64,000 nucleotides of DNA from Ophioderma brevispina (taxonomy: Eukaryota > Echinodermata > Ophiuroidea > Amphilepidida > Ophiodermatidae), in NCBI GenBank assembly GCA_023653785.1, contig JAMKCH010035896.1, forward strand, positions 62,001 through 126,000, read 5' to 3'. How positions within the stretch are numbered: position 1 is the first letter of the stretch; each line of letters begins with the position of its first letter. A program made the translations under genes and the position numbers. Positions 10,085 through 23,234 of the stretch are shown here, in pieces. The notes under the pieces were generated by a model. That model saw only the letters and a list, made by a program, of their open reading frames with translations, had not been told where the DNA came from and ran no database searches.

Positions 10085-12700
10085 AGCGTGTCTTTTTTCT
10101 TTTTGCGACAACACTCCGACAGTAGCATATACAATAAAAAGAAAACTTTCTTTTTTCAAGGTGATTTTTATTCGTTAGTTTGTTGTATAAACAATTCATA
10201 ATTTAACTTCAGGGTAGAAAAGGAAAAAAAACAACAACATTGGCAGATATTTTCAAATTAATTTCCTCATTGTGTGCAATTCCTATAATCAGGTCTCAGA
10301 ATGAACCAGACTTACCCTGAGTTATCTTTCATGCCAATAAAAAGTGTTAATTGAATCGCTTTTTCAATACACAGAAGACAAGAAAGATGTCGTGGCATTT
10401 TGCCCTACAAATAGTTAATTAGAGGTTAATAACCGCGCGCCTAAAATGTTTTTAGGTTATTGATTTGGGTCGAGGTATGTTTTGAGCTTGCAGAGGAGAA
10501 TTTGCTTCCCGAAAGTTGGAGCTTCAGTCCCCGCCGAGGGAAATTCGACACAAACAATACTCGACGACATCACAAATACATAACCGTAAGATCAGCTTGG
10601 GCGCAAGGTTTGTTACAACCGTCCATTACATAACTGTAACTTGCCTTACAAAATATGTGGTTCTTTTGGTGGCTGTCCTGTACCAGAATTCCACTATGCA
10701 TCGTTTTATTTTAATGCAAATGACACATTCTTCTCACCCCTATTAAAAAATGAACGATCTCCTCCTGAATGCATTTAAATTAAGGGCTTTCCCCGCCGCT
10801 ACTTCAGTACGGTGTGACACAAGTTTTTTGCACCAATTTAGAATGCGGCTTAAATACATTACACAAAAAAACCAGATTTAATTGCAAATCTTAACATATT
10901 ACATTTATTCATGTTATGGCGGGCCACCCAACCAAGGATTAACGGTATATGTGCAGATTTTTTGGGGAGTTTCCTCCCCGTAGTTTTTACGCGATGGAAA
11001 TTCACATGGAAATGGGAACGTTTTATATGTCAAGTTTCTTTATTACTTTGTTTTTGAAGTTTTGTCATATCCATGGAATTACAATGTTCTGGAAACAGCA
11101 TGTTTGAAGTTCAGAGAAGTTGGCCAAGTGACTATGTGGGTTCTGGTAAGCCTGCATGTTAGCCGACCATCGCCAATAATGGGTGGGATCTACAAATTCT
11201 TTCAGGCTTGTTGTATACAAGTCTCAAATCAAGTGCTATGTGTGCGCCTGAATATTAGTAGTTGATCTGTTAATTCCTGGATTCCCAGCTGACGCAGTGG
11301 AGGCAGATTTGACATGCAAATGACATGGCATGGGATGTGGATAGGCTTAGCCTTATGGGCTATAGGTTCCTAAACGTGGTTTGATTCATTTGACCCCGTT
11401 TGACTGCAAGTGCAGCTCGGGTGACCCCATGTCATGTCACAGACTTATAACCAGCGAGGTAGGTTTTTACATATCAATCAAGAAAAACATGCAACGTTTA
11501 GTATCTTCCTTTTAATGTTTAAGGTACCACAAAATTAAATTATTATGAATAGCCTCAGGCTCAGTCAGAAGTCAAAACTTGGTCATAGAATAATCCCGCA
11601 ACAGGGAGTTCATATTCATACACCCGGTGGTGCAAATTTTAGACACTATGAATCATGAAGTCTTAAAGTAATGGAATGGTTGGTTAAAATTTAATGTTTG
11701 AAATAGCACCGTTCCATTTCATTACACACTTTTTTCAGTTTACCCTACCCAACGACGTATAATGTTGCTTCCACAAATTTGCATATCTGATATGTTATTC
11801 TTGAAAACCTTGTTGTATCATGTTGTTTTGAGCTTGTTTTTGTAGCTACTGCATGCCTTTGGTTCTGGTTATGTTTAGTTTTCCTGCAAAAGTAAGGGGG
11901 GGCGGGGCCGGTTTTTATATTTTTTACGAAATGACACTAACAGTGTGCAAATTCCTAATTCCTTCAAATGTTTGTATAGCAGTTTTTTATGTGTTTAACA
12001 ATTTTCTCACAACTGCTGGATGCGTTTATTTATTAGCAATTTGGAAAAATGCTTATACAAAAGCCAAAATTTGTATAGCAGTTTCAAAATTGTAGCATTT
12101 ATGCTATGGCTAAACCGGGATGCACACTGAACACTAAAATTTGGCCTTTCACTGAACATTTATATCCCACATACTTCCAGCTGCATCAAAAAGAGGCTAA
12201 AAAAATGAGTGATGGCGAAAAGAGCTTTATAAAAAAAGATTTATTGTTTAATATAGGGTTTATAGGGAAAAGATCCCCATGTCTCTAAAATCACTGAAAA
12301 GGTGACCGTAGCCCATCATCCATCAACACATTCAAAAAGCCACCAAGCATTTCAGGTATGTAGAAAAATAACACATTAAAAAAGATTTAAGCAATATCCC
12401 GATAAAAGTGAGAGGGAGGCTAGCTACGAGAATCGAATTTTTTAATGCGGCCTTTCATGGGTTTGGTGTTTCCAAGACAGCTGATGATTGAGATCTAAAA
12501 ATATCACGAATTTCGCAACTTGTTTTAAATTGTTTTTTAACCTGAAAATTAACCAGAGCATGTTCCTCGTTTAGGCTAAGTCTAGACTAGTGTACGTTTG
12601 GCATAGACCATGAGCATGTCACGATTCATAGAAGCCAATTCAGGAAGCATCCGCGTGCCCCTTTGGTCGTTTACGTCCAAAGTTGAGTGTTGTGATGCAT
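10085..12700. other. Intergenic, no repeats or genes recognised
   Basis: The sequence is AT-rich with only short open frames (66-80 codons at 10516, 11062, 11853 and 12106), none with a recognisable motif. The word TTTGTATAGCAGTTT recurs at about 11973 and 12070, a minor local duplication. Confidence 0.4.
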
Positions 12701-13475
12701 TAGAAGAACAAGGGCAAGAAACGCAGTCAAACTAGATCAACAAAAAAAATACAACAAAATGTACGGGGGGGTCGTGTCGATTCTCTTTCGTGTGTGTCTG
12801 GTGATACATGTACACGGGGGGGGGTTATATTCAGACACACATCATACCGCACAGGGAATTAACCGACAGTTCAAACCACATGGGGTCACTGTTATGCATC
12901 ACAATATTATACACTGAGTATTAATATGGATCGACTAGTCCGCTGTTGACATGGTTTGATGTCATAATGTGTGTGGGAAATGGAGATACGGTTTTGTGGT
13001 GTTTTGCGGTGTTGCATCATGGCGGCATGGGGACTCATTTTACGAATACTACTTAAAAACTTCGTAAGACACATTACAAACGACATAGTAAATTCACCGT
13101 TCCTAAGGCGCACTGCCCACGCACTTGCATCCATTATTTTCTTCTCATAGCTTCTCATGATTAAGAGATGATCGTACCGCAAGCTGAATGATCCGCTGCG
13201 TGAAATCATATCTGCAAATGCTATAAGGCCGCCGTTTCTTTCCATGTGCCGGTAGCGGGGGAAGTTGCAGACCCAGGTGTAGGTAAGCCGGGCGATATAT
13301 CTCCTCTAGATTTGCCGGTGCAGTCAGCTAGCAGCGATCAATTGGGGAGATAAGATTTATACGATACGTTGTCAAAAACACCAGAAACCACTTCTAAACC
13401 CTCAGTTCAGCCGGGAAGTTCATTCTGAATCTGCCACCACATCCCTCAACTTAATATTCTGTTGAGGCTGCCAAA
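12701..13475. other. Intergenic with G-runs, no supported gene
   Basis: Short poly-G tracts occur near 12765-12771 and 12817-12826, with a GTGTGTCTG...CAGACACAC inverted pair around 12792-12840 that could fold as a small hairpin. A 112-codon minus-strand frame (12907-13245) has no recognised homology. Confidence 0.35.
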
Positions 13476-14475
13476 TAGGGTGGTGGCCAATGCATCTTTC
13501 CCAGACAAATTCTGCATAATATCCTCATCGTCTGTTTTCGTTTCTGTCCTACCAACCGCCCTTAGCCCCCGAGACCAAAAACGGGTAAGTGTCAAGGGAA
13601 ATCACAAGGGGGGGGGGAGAATGGTGTATAGAACCAAACTTATGAATTCGTCATGATACATGATACGAAAATTTTGATTAGTACTTGTACAGCTTTAAAA
13701 ACATGTTCTGTCGTTTGCTTTCATCATTCATTACTCACCATTTCTTCTCCATAAACTACTCAGACATTCGAATTCACGAACGTCTTGGCCAGGGTAGTCG
13801 GGGAATTTTTATTCATGTTCAAGGGGACGAAAGACAAGAGAGAAAAAAAGAAGGGGACTACAACACCAGCACATTGCATAAATGATATGAACGATACAAG
13901 GATTATAGATATGTACAAAATAGGAAGGACATGTAGTCGCCTGCTACGGTCCCAAATCGAGTCATTGTTGCGCGTCATGACATCACAAATCGAGGTCATT
14001 TTGAGATATCAATGACCTTTCTTAGTGTATGGCTTATATTTATGTCAACATAAGATTTGATTGTCGCAACCATATACAAATAAGTACAAAACATGTACAG
14101 TGATCTTGTTAAAAAGAGTACTGAGACAGAAAGATGACGCAACTGAAAGAAAATGAACAAGTAACGCGAATCAAAGTGTGCGCAAGAGCTTGTTTTTAAA
14201 AGTGCTTATCACTTTAGTACTAAACTGATCGTCGTTGTGGCCTTAGGCATGCAAAAGATTATTGTAAGTGGTTAGTAAATTTGAGAGATATTGCCTGAGT
14301 ACTTAGTTCATCCTAACTCGGATGCTTTTTTTTTTGGCTATAGTTCATCGTGAACCAAAATTGGATAACAACACTTTTCGAAACGACGCGAGCTGTGCTC
14401 ACCTGAGGAAAGGACGTCAGGGAACGTGACTTTATTTATTAGGTTACACAATCCAAATCCCCTTCTAATCGTTGT
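13476..14475. repeat. Diverged tandem duplication, copy 1
   Basis: It pairs with the next copy through GAACCAAACTTATG, CCAGGGTAGTCGGGGAA, GAGTCATTGTTGCGCGT, CACAAATCGAGGTCATT, ACTAAACTGATCGTCGTTG, GCATGCAAAAGATTATTG and GAGCTGTGCTCACCTGAGG. It includes about 180 bp (around 13830-13940 and nearby) missing from copy 2. It ends with TTATTAGGTTACACAATCC, a weak match to the terminus of the foldback element at 15346. Open frames here overlap one another on both strands and are not supported. Confidence 0.75.
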
Positions 14476-14559
14476 TGCTAATAATTTTTATTCTTTGTAC
14501 TCCACTACTCCTTCTCACCTCTCAGCATTTTTTTGAATCACTTTTTGTCAATGCTTTTT

Positions 14560-15330
14560 TTCTTGGGCAGCACAAGTTCTGCCATATATCCTACATCGTT
14601 GTTTTAGGTTCTTGGCGAAACCCCCCCCCCCCCCGAGAAAAAAAACGGGGTACATTATTCATGATTGGGTGTTTGTATAGAACCAAACTTATGTTTCGTT
14701 GTCAGTTACGATGTTGGTAGTTTGTTCGCTGTTTACATTTCTGTGATTTCATGCATTCATGACTCCCAGCTCTCCCATTCTGAATTCAACGCGAAGCGGG
14801 GACCAGGGTAGTCGGGGAAATTTTATTCCATGTCAGGGCCAACATTTATTCAAATTTTGATCTGTAGTCTTGATACTCACAAAAGCGAGTCATTGTTGCG
14901 CGTATGGACTCACAAATCGAGGTCATTGTAGAGATATCAATGACCTTGCGTCGTGTGATGCGTATATTTATTGTCACATAAGATTTGATTGGTACGCCAC
15001 ATTAACATAAGTTATGAATCTTGTAATATAATACGACTGAAAGAAATACTTTGCGGGCACCAAGAGGTTTCGTGCTTATCAATTTAGTACTAAACTGATC
15101 GTCGTTGTGCCTTAGGCATGCAAAAGATTATTGTAAGGTGTTACGTATAATTTGAGAGATATTGCCTGAGTAACTTAGTTCACAGAACCTCGGATTCTTT
15201 TTGCTAGGGTTTCAGTGAACCTTGATACAACACTTTTCGAAAATGACGCGAGCTGTGCTCACCTGAGGAAAGGACGTCAGGGAACGTGACTTTATTTAGT
15301 AGGGTTACAAATCAAAATCCCATTCTAGAG
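14560..15330. repeat. Diverged tandem duplication, copy 2
   Basis: Direct repeat of 13476-14475 in the same order and orientation, offset by about 1050 bp at the left and 870 bp at the right. The difference is made up by deletions in this copy. It starts around a C-run then A-run (14621-14644). Its end, TTTAGTAGGGTTACAAATC, repeats the terminal sequence of the adjacent foldback element. Confidence 0.75.
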
Positions 15331-15345
15331 GTTTGGAGATAAAGG

Positions 15346-16724
15346 TTAGTAGGGTTATAAACGATAATTCTATTCTAGAAGTTTGGGGAAGAAGGTTTGA
15401 AGATGTTTTTCTATAGTTTAAAGGGTGCTGAATCAGAATATTTGGGGTCCAACCTCTGGGAATTGTAGGAAACTTTGTACAATAATGTGGTAAAATTAGT
15501 ACAGGGGTAAATTTGAAATCAAGTCAAATTGTGTTTAAATGTACACCATTGTATTTGTCTCATTTTAAGAATTAAAACAGGTATAGTTTGTCTAGGTTCT
15601 GATCTTTAGTTTAACAGGTACAGCCCTATTAAGGCGCAAGGTCATCATGGGGGTAAACGTTAACCAGTACTTCGATTTCGTTTAAACTGGTGTCAAATTG
15701 TTCGTCGTGCCTTATTTTACAATGTTTGGCATTTGATTTCGTAATTAGTAGGAAAATGTAACAAGGGTCTACATGGTCTATATTAGTGGTCACCAAAATT
15801 TCACCTCAAATTGTACACAGCTATCATCCAAAGAATTTAAATTAATTTTCTGCTTCAGTATGACCAGGGCAATAATTTGACACCGGTTTCAACAAAATCT
15901 GAGCATTGGATTTTTTTTACCCCAGAATGACCTTGAACCTATCAGTGCTGTAGCCTTGTAACTAAAGGTCGGAACCTAAACATATTATACCTTGTTTAAT
16001 CCTAATAATGAGACAAATACATTGGTTTACATTTAAACACAATTTGACTTGATTTCAAATTTATCCCCTTATTTCTTTTGGCTAAAACATACTTTGCTTT
16101 ATACAGTGTACTCAACTTTTTCTAACATTTAACTCAACAGAAAGGGCTGTTTCCTTTTGAATCAACAAATGCAGTGTAATGAATTCATTGTATGTATGTG
16201 TTAGAGAGTTTTACATCCATGTGTGTGCGCGTCGTGGCATCCTAGAGCTCGCATTAGGTATCATCGAGGTAAATGCAAATGCATCGGAGTTTAAAGGTGC
16301 ATTTTGTGATTTCAGCACCTTCTGGTTTATTCATTGTTCACTATAGTTATTAAAGGTGCATTTCGTGAACAATTTGACACCAGTTTCAACGAAATCGGAG
16401 CACTGGGTAAGGTTTACCCCAGGATAACCTTGAACCTTAATAGGGTTGTACCTGTTTAACTAAAGGTCCGAACCTATACAAACTATACCTTTTTTAATCC
16501 TTATAATGAGACAAATACATTGGTGTACATTTAAACACAATTTGACTTGATTTCAAATTTATCCCTGTACTAATTTTACCCTCTTATTTTACTAAGTTCC
16601 CCACATTTCCCAGCGGTTGGGCCCAAAATTCTGATTTCAAAACCCTTCAACTTATATAGAAAAACATCTTCAAACCTTCTTCCCCAACTTCTAGAATAAG
16701 AATTATCGTTTATAACCCTACTAA
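15346..16724. mobile_element. Foldback element with ~350-bp inverted repeats (family P, large)
   Basis: The left arm (15346-15700) starts TTAGTAGGGTTATAAACG and the right arm (16375-16724) ends CGTTTATAACCCTACTAA. The arms match throughout, for example TTCTAGAAGTTTGGGGAAGA, CAAATTGTGTTTAAATGTAC, GTATTTGTCTCATT and GGTGTCAAATTGTTC. A third partial copy of the same module, in the right-arm orientation, lies between them at about 15868-16076. The structure would fold into a long hairpin. No protein is encoded. It lies flush between the tandem duplication and a TTAA MITE. It is probably a non-autonomous DNA element with extended inverted repeats; the transposase type is unknown. Confidence 0.78.
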
Positions 16725-16725
16725 T

Positions 16726-17252
16726 TTAAAGGGACATATTTGGCATAAAAAAAATTGACATAATGAAAAGGACCCTTACTGAAATCACTTCCACGATTTT
16801 GAAAACAATTTGGTTATTTACATTCTGTAAAAACAGTAAAAACAGGAAGAGTTCCAGGGGAGGGAGGTGGCAGTTTGTGGCAATTTCTGGAACAAGGATG
16901 CTGACATTACTGCCAGCATTTACCAAACTTGAAAAGCATGTTGTCATCAGCTCACAGACCATTGCTATTGTATTGTGCTAATCCAGGCTAATCCTCTTTT
17001 CACTTGCCAGAATCAATCATCTTACTACCAGCCTAAAGTACAATGCCTGAATCCCGCAAGATACACTGTAAATTCTGTCAGGGATGTTCCAGAAATTGCC
17101 ACAAACTGCCACCTCCCCCTGGAACTCTTCCTGTTTTTACTGTTTTTTACAGAATGTAGACATCCAACCTTTTTTTTCAAACTCGTGGAAGTGATTTCAG
17201 TTAGGGTCCTTTTCATTATGTCATTTTTTTTCATGCCATTATGTCCCTTTAA
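16726..17252. mobile_element. Family D MITE, copy 1 (complete, TTAA-flanked)
   Basis: TTAA occurs at 16726-16729 and 17249-17252. The left end is AGGGACATATTTGGCAT and the right end in reverse complement is AGGGACATAATGGCATG. The inverted repeat extends about 70 bp, through TGACATAATGAAAAGGACCC and CTGAAATCACTTCCACGA, and imperfectly much further (CAGGAAGAGTTCCAGGGG on one side, its complement on the other). The 519-bp body is non-coding. The longest open frame of the neighbourhood (146 codons, 16975-17415) simply runs through it. Confidence 0.8.
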
Positions 17253-18080
17253 TCGTCTGCGCTCTGCATGTGATTACAGTTGCTCTTTTCACAAAAATGT
17301 CCAAGTTGTGCATTTTCATAACCACACCCAGAATCACATTAAAGAATGTATTCAAATAAGTACAAGCCTAGTACGTGAGGGAATTTTGCCTTTGTCCTCT
17401 GTTTCGTGTGTTTAGATGGCTTCCATTGCGCTCAGTTGGAAAGCTATCTCAATAAACTACTGACGTATGTGTTAAACCCTATACACAGTCTACCATGTTG
17501 GAGGGGGATAAATTTGTCGTTATGAATCTAAAGCACATGATGCTTGTGGCAATAGTCCAATCAGCACTTTAGAATTAATATTTCTGTGAAAAAGACCAAG
17601 GTTACTAGACCAATTTTAATTGACGTAAATCGATTAAAATCAATTTCCGTCACTTTTCGCCAGTTTCCACACACTTCATGTTTAAAATGGCTTCCAAAAC
17701 AGATAATTTTAGATAAGTTCGAAACCAGCAAATATTAGATTAAACTTTGAGAAATACCTTGAATGTTATTGTAAACAATGTACGTAATTATGGTACTTTT
17801 AGTTGTCAGACTTTATGGCAGTCAAAATCTTGAAAATCTTCTCTTTTTTCACAAATTAAATAAATTGTCTATGTGACAATTAACTGACCTAACAAATTGG
17901 AATGTCTTTTATGAATTGGTTGTACACAAATTTGAATTGTTCCTTTGATACATTGATTTTGATTTGTGGCTTAAATTGGTTGACATCATCTGACCACTCT
18001 AAAATGATCAGAAATATTTTTGTGTCCAATAAGATATTCTATGAATTTCATATATTATCAACCCATAACAATTTTTGAGC
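17253..18080. other. Intergenic, no gene or repeat recognised
   Basis: AT-rich sequence. Nothing shared with other parts of the window was recognised. Confidence 0.4.
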
Positions 18081-18427
18081 TTAAAGGCGCTTGTTCCGAT
18101 ATATGTATGTTCTCTACTTGATATGAGAGCCTGGTACTTGCACATTCGCCTCATCACCGTGGCAAACAAACTTGATGGTAGAAGCAATAATGCGCATTGC
18201 AAAGCCATATTCAATACTGTGCTAATATTGATGGTTAACCATTAATTCCTCGGTTTCTGGTTTATATCTTGAGAATGAAATGGATTTGAGGGCTCAAATT
18301 TCAGGACGACAAATCAAATTTCAGGACGACAATGAGGAAAAAAAAGGCCTTTCATCTGATATAAAAATCGATACTACTTCAGAGTAAATCGTGGGGGTCC
18401 CAGTCCGATCGGAACACGCACCTTTCA
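18081..18427 (+). mobile_element. Family E MITE, copy 1
   Basis: It starts TTAA then AGGCGCTTGTTCCGAT and ends GATCGGAACACGCACCT followed by TTCAA, a decayed TTAA. The inverted ends are about 17 bp. The interior (GAGAGCCTGGTACTTGCAC, GATGGTAGAAGCAATAATGC, ATGGATTTGAGGGCTCAAAT) recurs in the truncated copy at 30.4 kb and, inverted, in the copy at 57.6 kb. A short internal direct duplication (CAAATTTCAGGACGACAA) sits near 18300-18330. Confidence 0.75.
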
Positions 18428-18625
18428 ATTGTGACGACTTAAAAGTATAACAAACATTAATTTTCTTATTATATGTAAACATGGAAGTAAGACAGTCGCC
18501 TTCTCTGTATCTTTAGTGATTCTGACCTGAGTGGTTCACCGAATTCCATAATGGATTGCATATAAAAGCCCAGATGGGAAATATACGAGGAATGTATAAA
18601 TAAGTTCCCGGGTGATCCATAAAAG

Positions 18626-19150
18626 TCTACACGAAGGGTTTGGTTACCAATAGATCAGCTTATGGTCCTCCTCTATCCATTATATCAAAATGACTACCAG
18701 CATTACGTAAATGGACATTAATAAGTTCGCATGTCAGCCAAACTGACAATTCCATAGACACACAGGCTAGTGTAGTTAAGGGGAAAATTCAATTTTTCGC
18801 CAAAAAAAATTAGGAATATCGATTTTCAAGCGGTTTTTTTTTTTGGGCCTCTACTTGTGGAAAAGACTATCGTTTTATATAAGAGAGCATTCTATGCTAT
18901 AATAAGTTTTGAGTCGCTAATAAATGCGGACAATAAAATTGTTACAACCCTATATTCAGGTATTTTCATACCTGTCTTAACATATGGGATTGGTACTTTT
19001 TGATACCAATGGAACGAAGAAGAAACTCCAAGCTATTCCTGTGATACAATTACAGGAATCTAGTGTTCAGTAACGAAAAATCACGGGGGTAACCCCCCCC
19101 CCCGGGGTTTTGTTAAAAAAAATGGCTTAAGTGACGCGCGTAAGTATGAA
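18626..19150 (+). mobile_element. Family A element, copy 3 (deleted, lacks the nested insertion)
   Basis: It begins near GTCTACACGAAGGG (18634-18647), a decayed terminus, then goes directly to TTTGGTTACCAATAGATC. The body matches copies 1 and 2 (GTTCGCATGTCAG, TTCGCCAAAAAA, GAGTCGCTAA). It ends near 19145 with AATGGCTTAAGTGACGCGCG, a degraded right terminus. Relative to copy 2 it lacks the AGAGTGA element, giving an unoccupied version of that insertion site, and has lost about 230 bp next to the left terminus. A poly-C/poly-G junction lies at 19087-19106. Confidence 0.72.
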
Positions 19151-19914
19151 CGATTGTTTATGCCCGAGCGCCCCGTTACATACGAGGTAATCATGAATTA
19201 TGCAATCAATATAGTCCCTCCTATTCCAGGCAATAAGAATGATAGCACACATTCTTGGACAACTGTCAACATCTAAACAGGAGTGGTTTACTTTCCACTG
19301 TTATTAATTGCCATTCCAAAACACAGATGTTTTCAAAGATTGCACTGGTACAGTATGCAGGTATGCCAGTGGCATTCTTGCATGTGAGAAGGAAAAACTG
19401 AGCGAATTGGGGCTAAATAATCCAGAAACTGACTGAAAATAAAGTGCAGAAATAGAAGGAAAACTAGCATCCCTGCCAGCATTATTTTAAAGGCATGAAT
19501 AGAAATGGCACACTCAATTCCATTCCTAAAAGTAGAAATTAATTAGGGACATTTTCATATTAAATGCGCAACAGGGTGAACAAATTCAACCAAATAAAAC
19601 CTCAGGAAGACCTACTAATGACTTCATGCGTACCTTTATGACGTGATGGATGGTTTCATCTTTTGGCATTCACACTCTCGTAGAGGAAAAAAATAAGTAA
19701 GATAGAAACTGAAAAATCAGCAGATCTAGAAGAAAGAAACATAATTCCTGAGAAATATTGTAGCATACCCCACCTATTTAAGGGGGGTCTAGATTTCAAA
19801 TTGAAAAAAATGAGTCTTACTAGCCTAATTGATCTTATAGCATGATAGCAAAGTGTAAACTTGCAGCTTTAATTTGCATTGTGTTGAGGTAAATAGGGTA
19901 TTATGTTCAAAGTT
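19151..19914. other. Intergenic, no gene recognised
   Basis: AT-rich spacer between family A copy 3 and the composite palindrome. No motif or shared repeat was recognised. Confidence 0.35.
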
Positions 19915-22382
19915 TATAGTCCGGGCTAAAATGAGCTAGGTATACCTGGAGGAAAGTTTGATCTCATGTGGTTTTTCTAGATCAGAATTTTATGAGAAAT
20001 AAGAATATGTTAGTAAAAAGGCCGAATCCTGAACGCAGCCTAAAGATTAGGGGTGGGTTATTCCGGGGGGGGTCAGCAAACAAATTAAGAAAAAACATAA
20101 TTATGGTAATATGAAGACAAGTAAGATATTCTGACCGTTGTTGTAATGTACTTAGAATTTAGCTGATTCAGGTATTAAGTATAATGTACTGATTGCTAGT
20201 AATGATACGAGGGTAAATTAGTTGTTTAGGGGAGTCACATAAATGACCCCTATACCACTTCATATATATATAACTATACATTTTAAAATATACAAAATAC
20301 CACAATTAGGAAGTAAGTATTTGTTTCAATCCAGAAGAGTAGGTTTCAGGGATAGTAGAAGGTCTGGTGGAGGGTTGGTTGAGGTGGCAAAATGCAGTAC
20401 TTTGGGGCGTGGCAACCATGGGGGGTGCCCTTCAATATGCGGACTTATATGTGCCTATACCAGATGGTACGAAAATATATTTCAGGGTGGATGGAAAGTT
20501 TATCTCATGTAGTTTTTTCTAATCAGAATTTTATGAGGAATAAGAATATGTGAGGTAAAAAAAGCCCGATTCCTGAACGCACCCCCCAAAAAGGGGGTTA
20601 TTTCGGGGGGGATACTATATGGTATGGAAGACAAATAAAATATTACTGGACCGTATAGTGACCATCAATAATTAGCAATTAGCGGTATTTAAGTATAATG
20701 CCACTTGCTGTAGTACATAGTAAGTATAGTAAGTTGTAGGGGGTCACTAAATTCCACCCCCCCCCCCAATATTAAGAAATACTTGAAAATCTGAAAAATT
20801 AAAAAACTACACCAGTTAGGAAGTAATTTGTTCAATCCTGAAACAAGTAGTTTCAGATGATAGGATAGTTCATCGGTGGAGGTCTGGTGAGGTGGCAAGA
20901 GGGTATAATACAGTATTTTTGGGGGTGGGGAAACCCGTCGAGGGGGAACTTGGAATGATAAATTGGTTTTATATGTGCCTACCAGGTGGTATGAAAAGAG
21001 ATTCAGGGTGGGATTTTCATAGGTAAAAAGTGGTCATTGAAGGTTTTTGTTGATATTTGAGAGAAAAGGGGTCATGGTTGTAGATTGAAGGCGATAGGGG
21101 GGGGGGGGTCTGGGTGGGGGTTATGGGTGTCAGTTTGATGTCAAAATGGTGTAGGTTCAAGGAGGGTTAAAGAGAGGCATTCGATCGTATACGCTAAATT
21201 GTCCAGGATTAAAATGAGCTAGGTATTCACATGGAGGAAAGTTATTCATGTGGTTTTTTCGAGATCAGAATTTTTATGAAGAATAAGAATATGCTGGGGG
21301 GGTCAAAAATAAGAGGAAAATACCAATTATAGTATAATGAGACAAAACAAGATACCGACCGTGTAGGGGAAGCTTAGAATTCGGGTATTGAAGTATAATG
21401 AGACGAGGGTAAATAAGTTGTAGGGGGGTCCACTGAAAATTGCTTAAAATGCAGTATTTTGGGTTGCAACCCATGGGGGGGACTTCAATATGACGACTTA
21501 TATGTGCCTATCATATGGTACAAAGAAGGTCACTTACTTGCCCTTGTACAACATTACTTGCCCTTGTATAATACTACATCAAGTACATATACTAAAATCC
21601 AGAATATGCTTAAATTCTTATGGTCACTATAGGCGTAGTATATTATTTGTCTTCATATGTACCATATGAGATTTTGCCCCCCCCCCAAAAAAAAATAAAC
21701 CCATTTGGGGTACGTTCAGGAGGAATCAGGGCTTTTTTACCCGACTATTCTTATTCCTCATAAAATTATGACCTAGAAAAACCACATGAGTAATAAACTT
21801 CTTCCACACTGAAAGCTATTTCGTACCATATGGTATAGGCACATATAAGTACTAAGTCGCCATATTTACGTTGCACCCCCCCCCCCCCCCCCCTCCCCAC
21901 CCCATGGTTGCCACCCCAAAATACTGCATTTGCCACCTCACAGAAAGTCCACCAGACCTTTTATATACTGAAAACTACTGTTATGGATGAACACTTATTA
22001 TTTTTAATTGTGGTTATTTTCTAGGCTTTAAGAAATTTTCACGGTAGTTCTTAAATTAAAGGGTCATTTAGTCGACCCCCTACAACTTATTTACCCTCGC
22101 ATCATTACTACATCAAGTACATTCTACTTAAATACCTGAATAAGCTTAAATCTTAGGTCAACATCGTCAGGATATCTTTTTTGACTTCATATGTACCATA
22201 ATATATGATTTTTCTTAATTTTGACCCCCCCCGGAAATAACCCCCTATATGGAGGATGCGTTCAGGATAGCCTTTTTACCTAACAAATTCTTATTCCTCA
22301 TACAAAATTCTGATCTAGGAAAAACCCACATGAGATAACTTTCTTCCAGTGATACTAGATCATTTTTAGCCCGGGGACTATT
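19915..22382. mobile_element. Composite palindromic repeat (~2.5 kb, family F)
   Basis: The outer ends are TATAGTCCGGGCTAAAATGA at the left and TTTTTAGCCCGGGGACTA at the right. Units in plus orientation carry TCAGAATTTTATGAGGAATA near 19985, 20522 and 21265; units in minus orientation carry TTATTCCTCATA near 21750 and 22296. Orientation switches near 21540. Other shared words are ACTTATATGTGCCTA, CCATGGTTGCCACCCC and its complement, and GGTCTGGTGGAGG. Long G- or C-runs occur repeatedly (for example 21088-21107 and 21875-21896). The units differ by large deletions. No coding capacity was seen. It is likely a foldback-type or tandemly rearranged non-autonomous transposon. Confidence 0.7.
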
Positions 22383-23234
22383 ATGCTCGATATTTTTTTA
22401 AGCAAGAAAGTGTCGCAGTTTGAGCAGTTTGTATGTATGAAGAAAATACTCAGCCTGTGAGTTTTAAGCAAATCTAATATTTAATTATTATGATCACATA
22501 TTACAAGCTTTTTCAAAATGTATTTATTCAAAGATTAAATAAATTCATTATGCATCTAACCAACTTGAAAGTTTCAGCTCGATAACATTTCTTATGTATT
22601 TCTTTATAATCACTCACCCAGTGATATTTAAGACAATTTAAAAAAAAAAAACTAATTTAACCCATTAGATCATCTCTGGGTCAAATTAATAATTTTTCGC
22701 AATTTTATTATTTTCGAATACGTTTCCCTCAATATCTCAAATGATGAAAATCGGGATTTGATGAAACGGGAATGAACGTAACTCAAAAACGAAAAAAAAA
22801 ACATGAAATTCGGCACAGATAAACTATTAAACCATGAAGCCGTATTTTTGAGTTTGGGCTTCAATTTTGAATTTTGGCATAAGGTTTCCCTGATTGGACA
22901 TACCATATCAAAAATCCGGCTTCTACCCAAGTATGGTGTAAATGCAAGTTGCCGTTAAGCTGTTAAGTTTGTTCCCGTGTTTAGCCAATCAGAGGCCCTG
23001 TTCAGTTACCATGGCAACACGATCAAAATAATGCCATTTTTTTTCAAAACTATGCGACATGGGCTACAATATGATATACAACATGCATATGTAATCTATT
23101 GGTAAAGTCAAAAAATTGTAATCGAAAATTTTATTTAAAAAACCTATCTAACCTCTTTGGAACAACCTGTATAGTGATATTATGTTGAACATAGCTTACA
23201 ACTCGTACTTGGGAAGAAAGATAATGACCTGACC
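22383..23234. other. Intergenic, AT-rich, no gene recognised
   Basis: Very AT-rich. A GGAACAACCTGTATA word at 23159-23173 resembles a mariner-type terminal repeat, but no partner was found upstream. An 86-codon minus-strand frame at 22670-22930 has no recognised homology. Confidence 0.35.

Noticed and set aside
16975..17415. 146-codon plus-strand frame, one of the longest in the window
   Set aside because: It runs through the right half of family D copy 1 and its inverted repeat. Its residues mirror the frame on the other arm, and no domain is recognisable.
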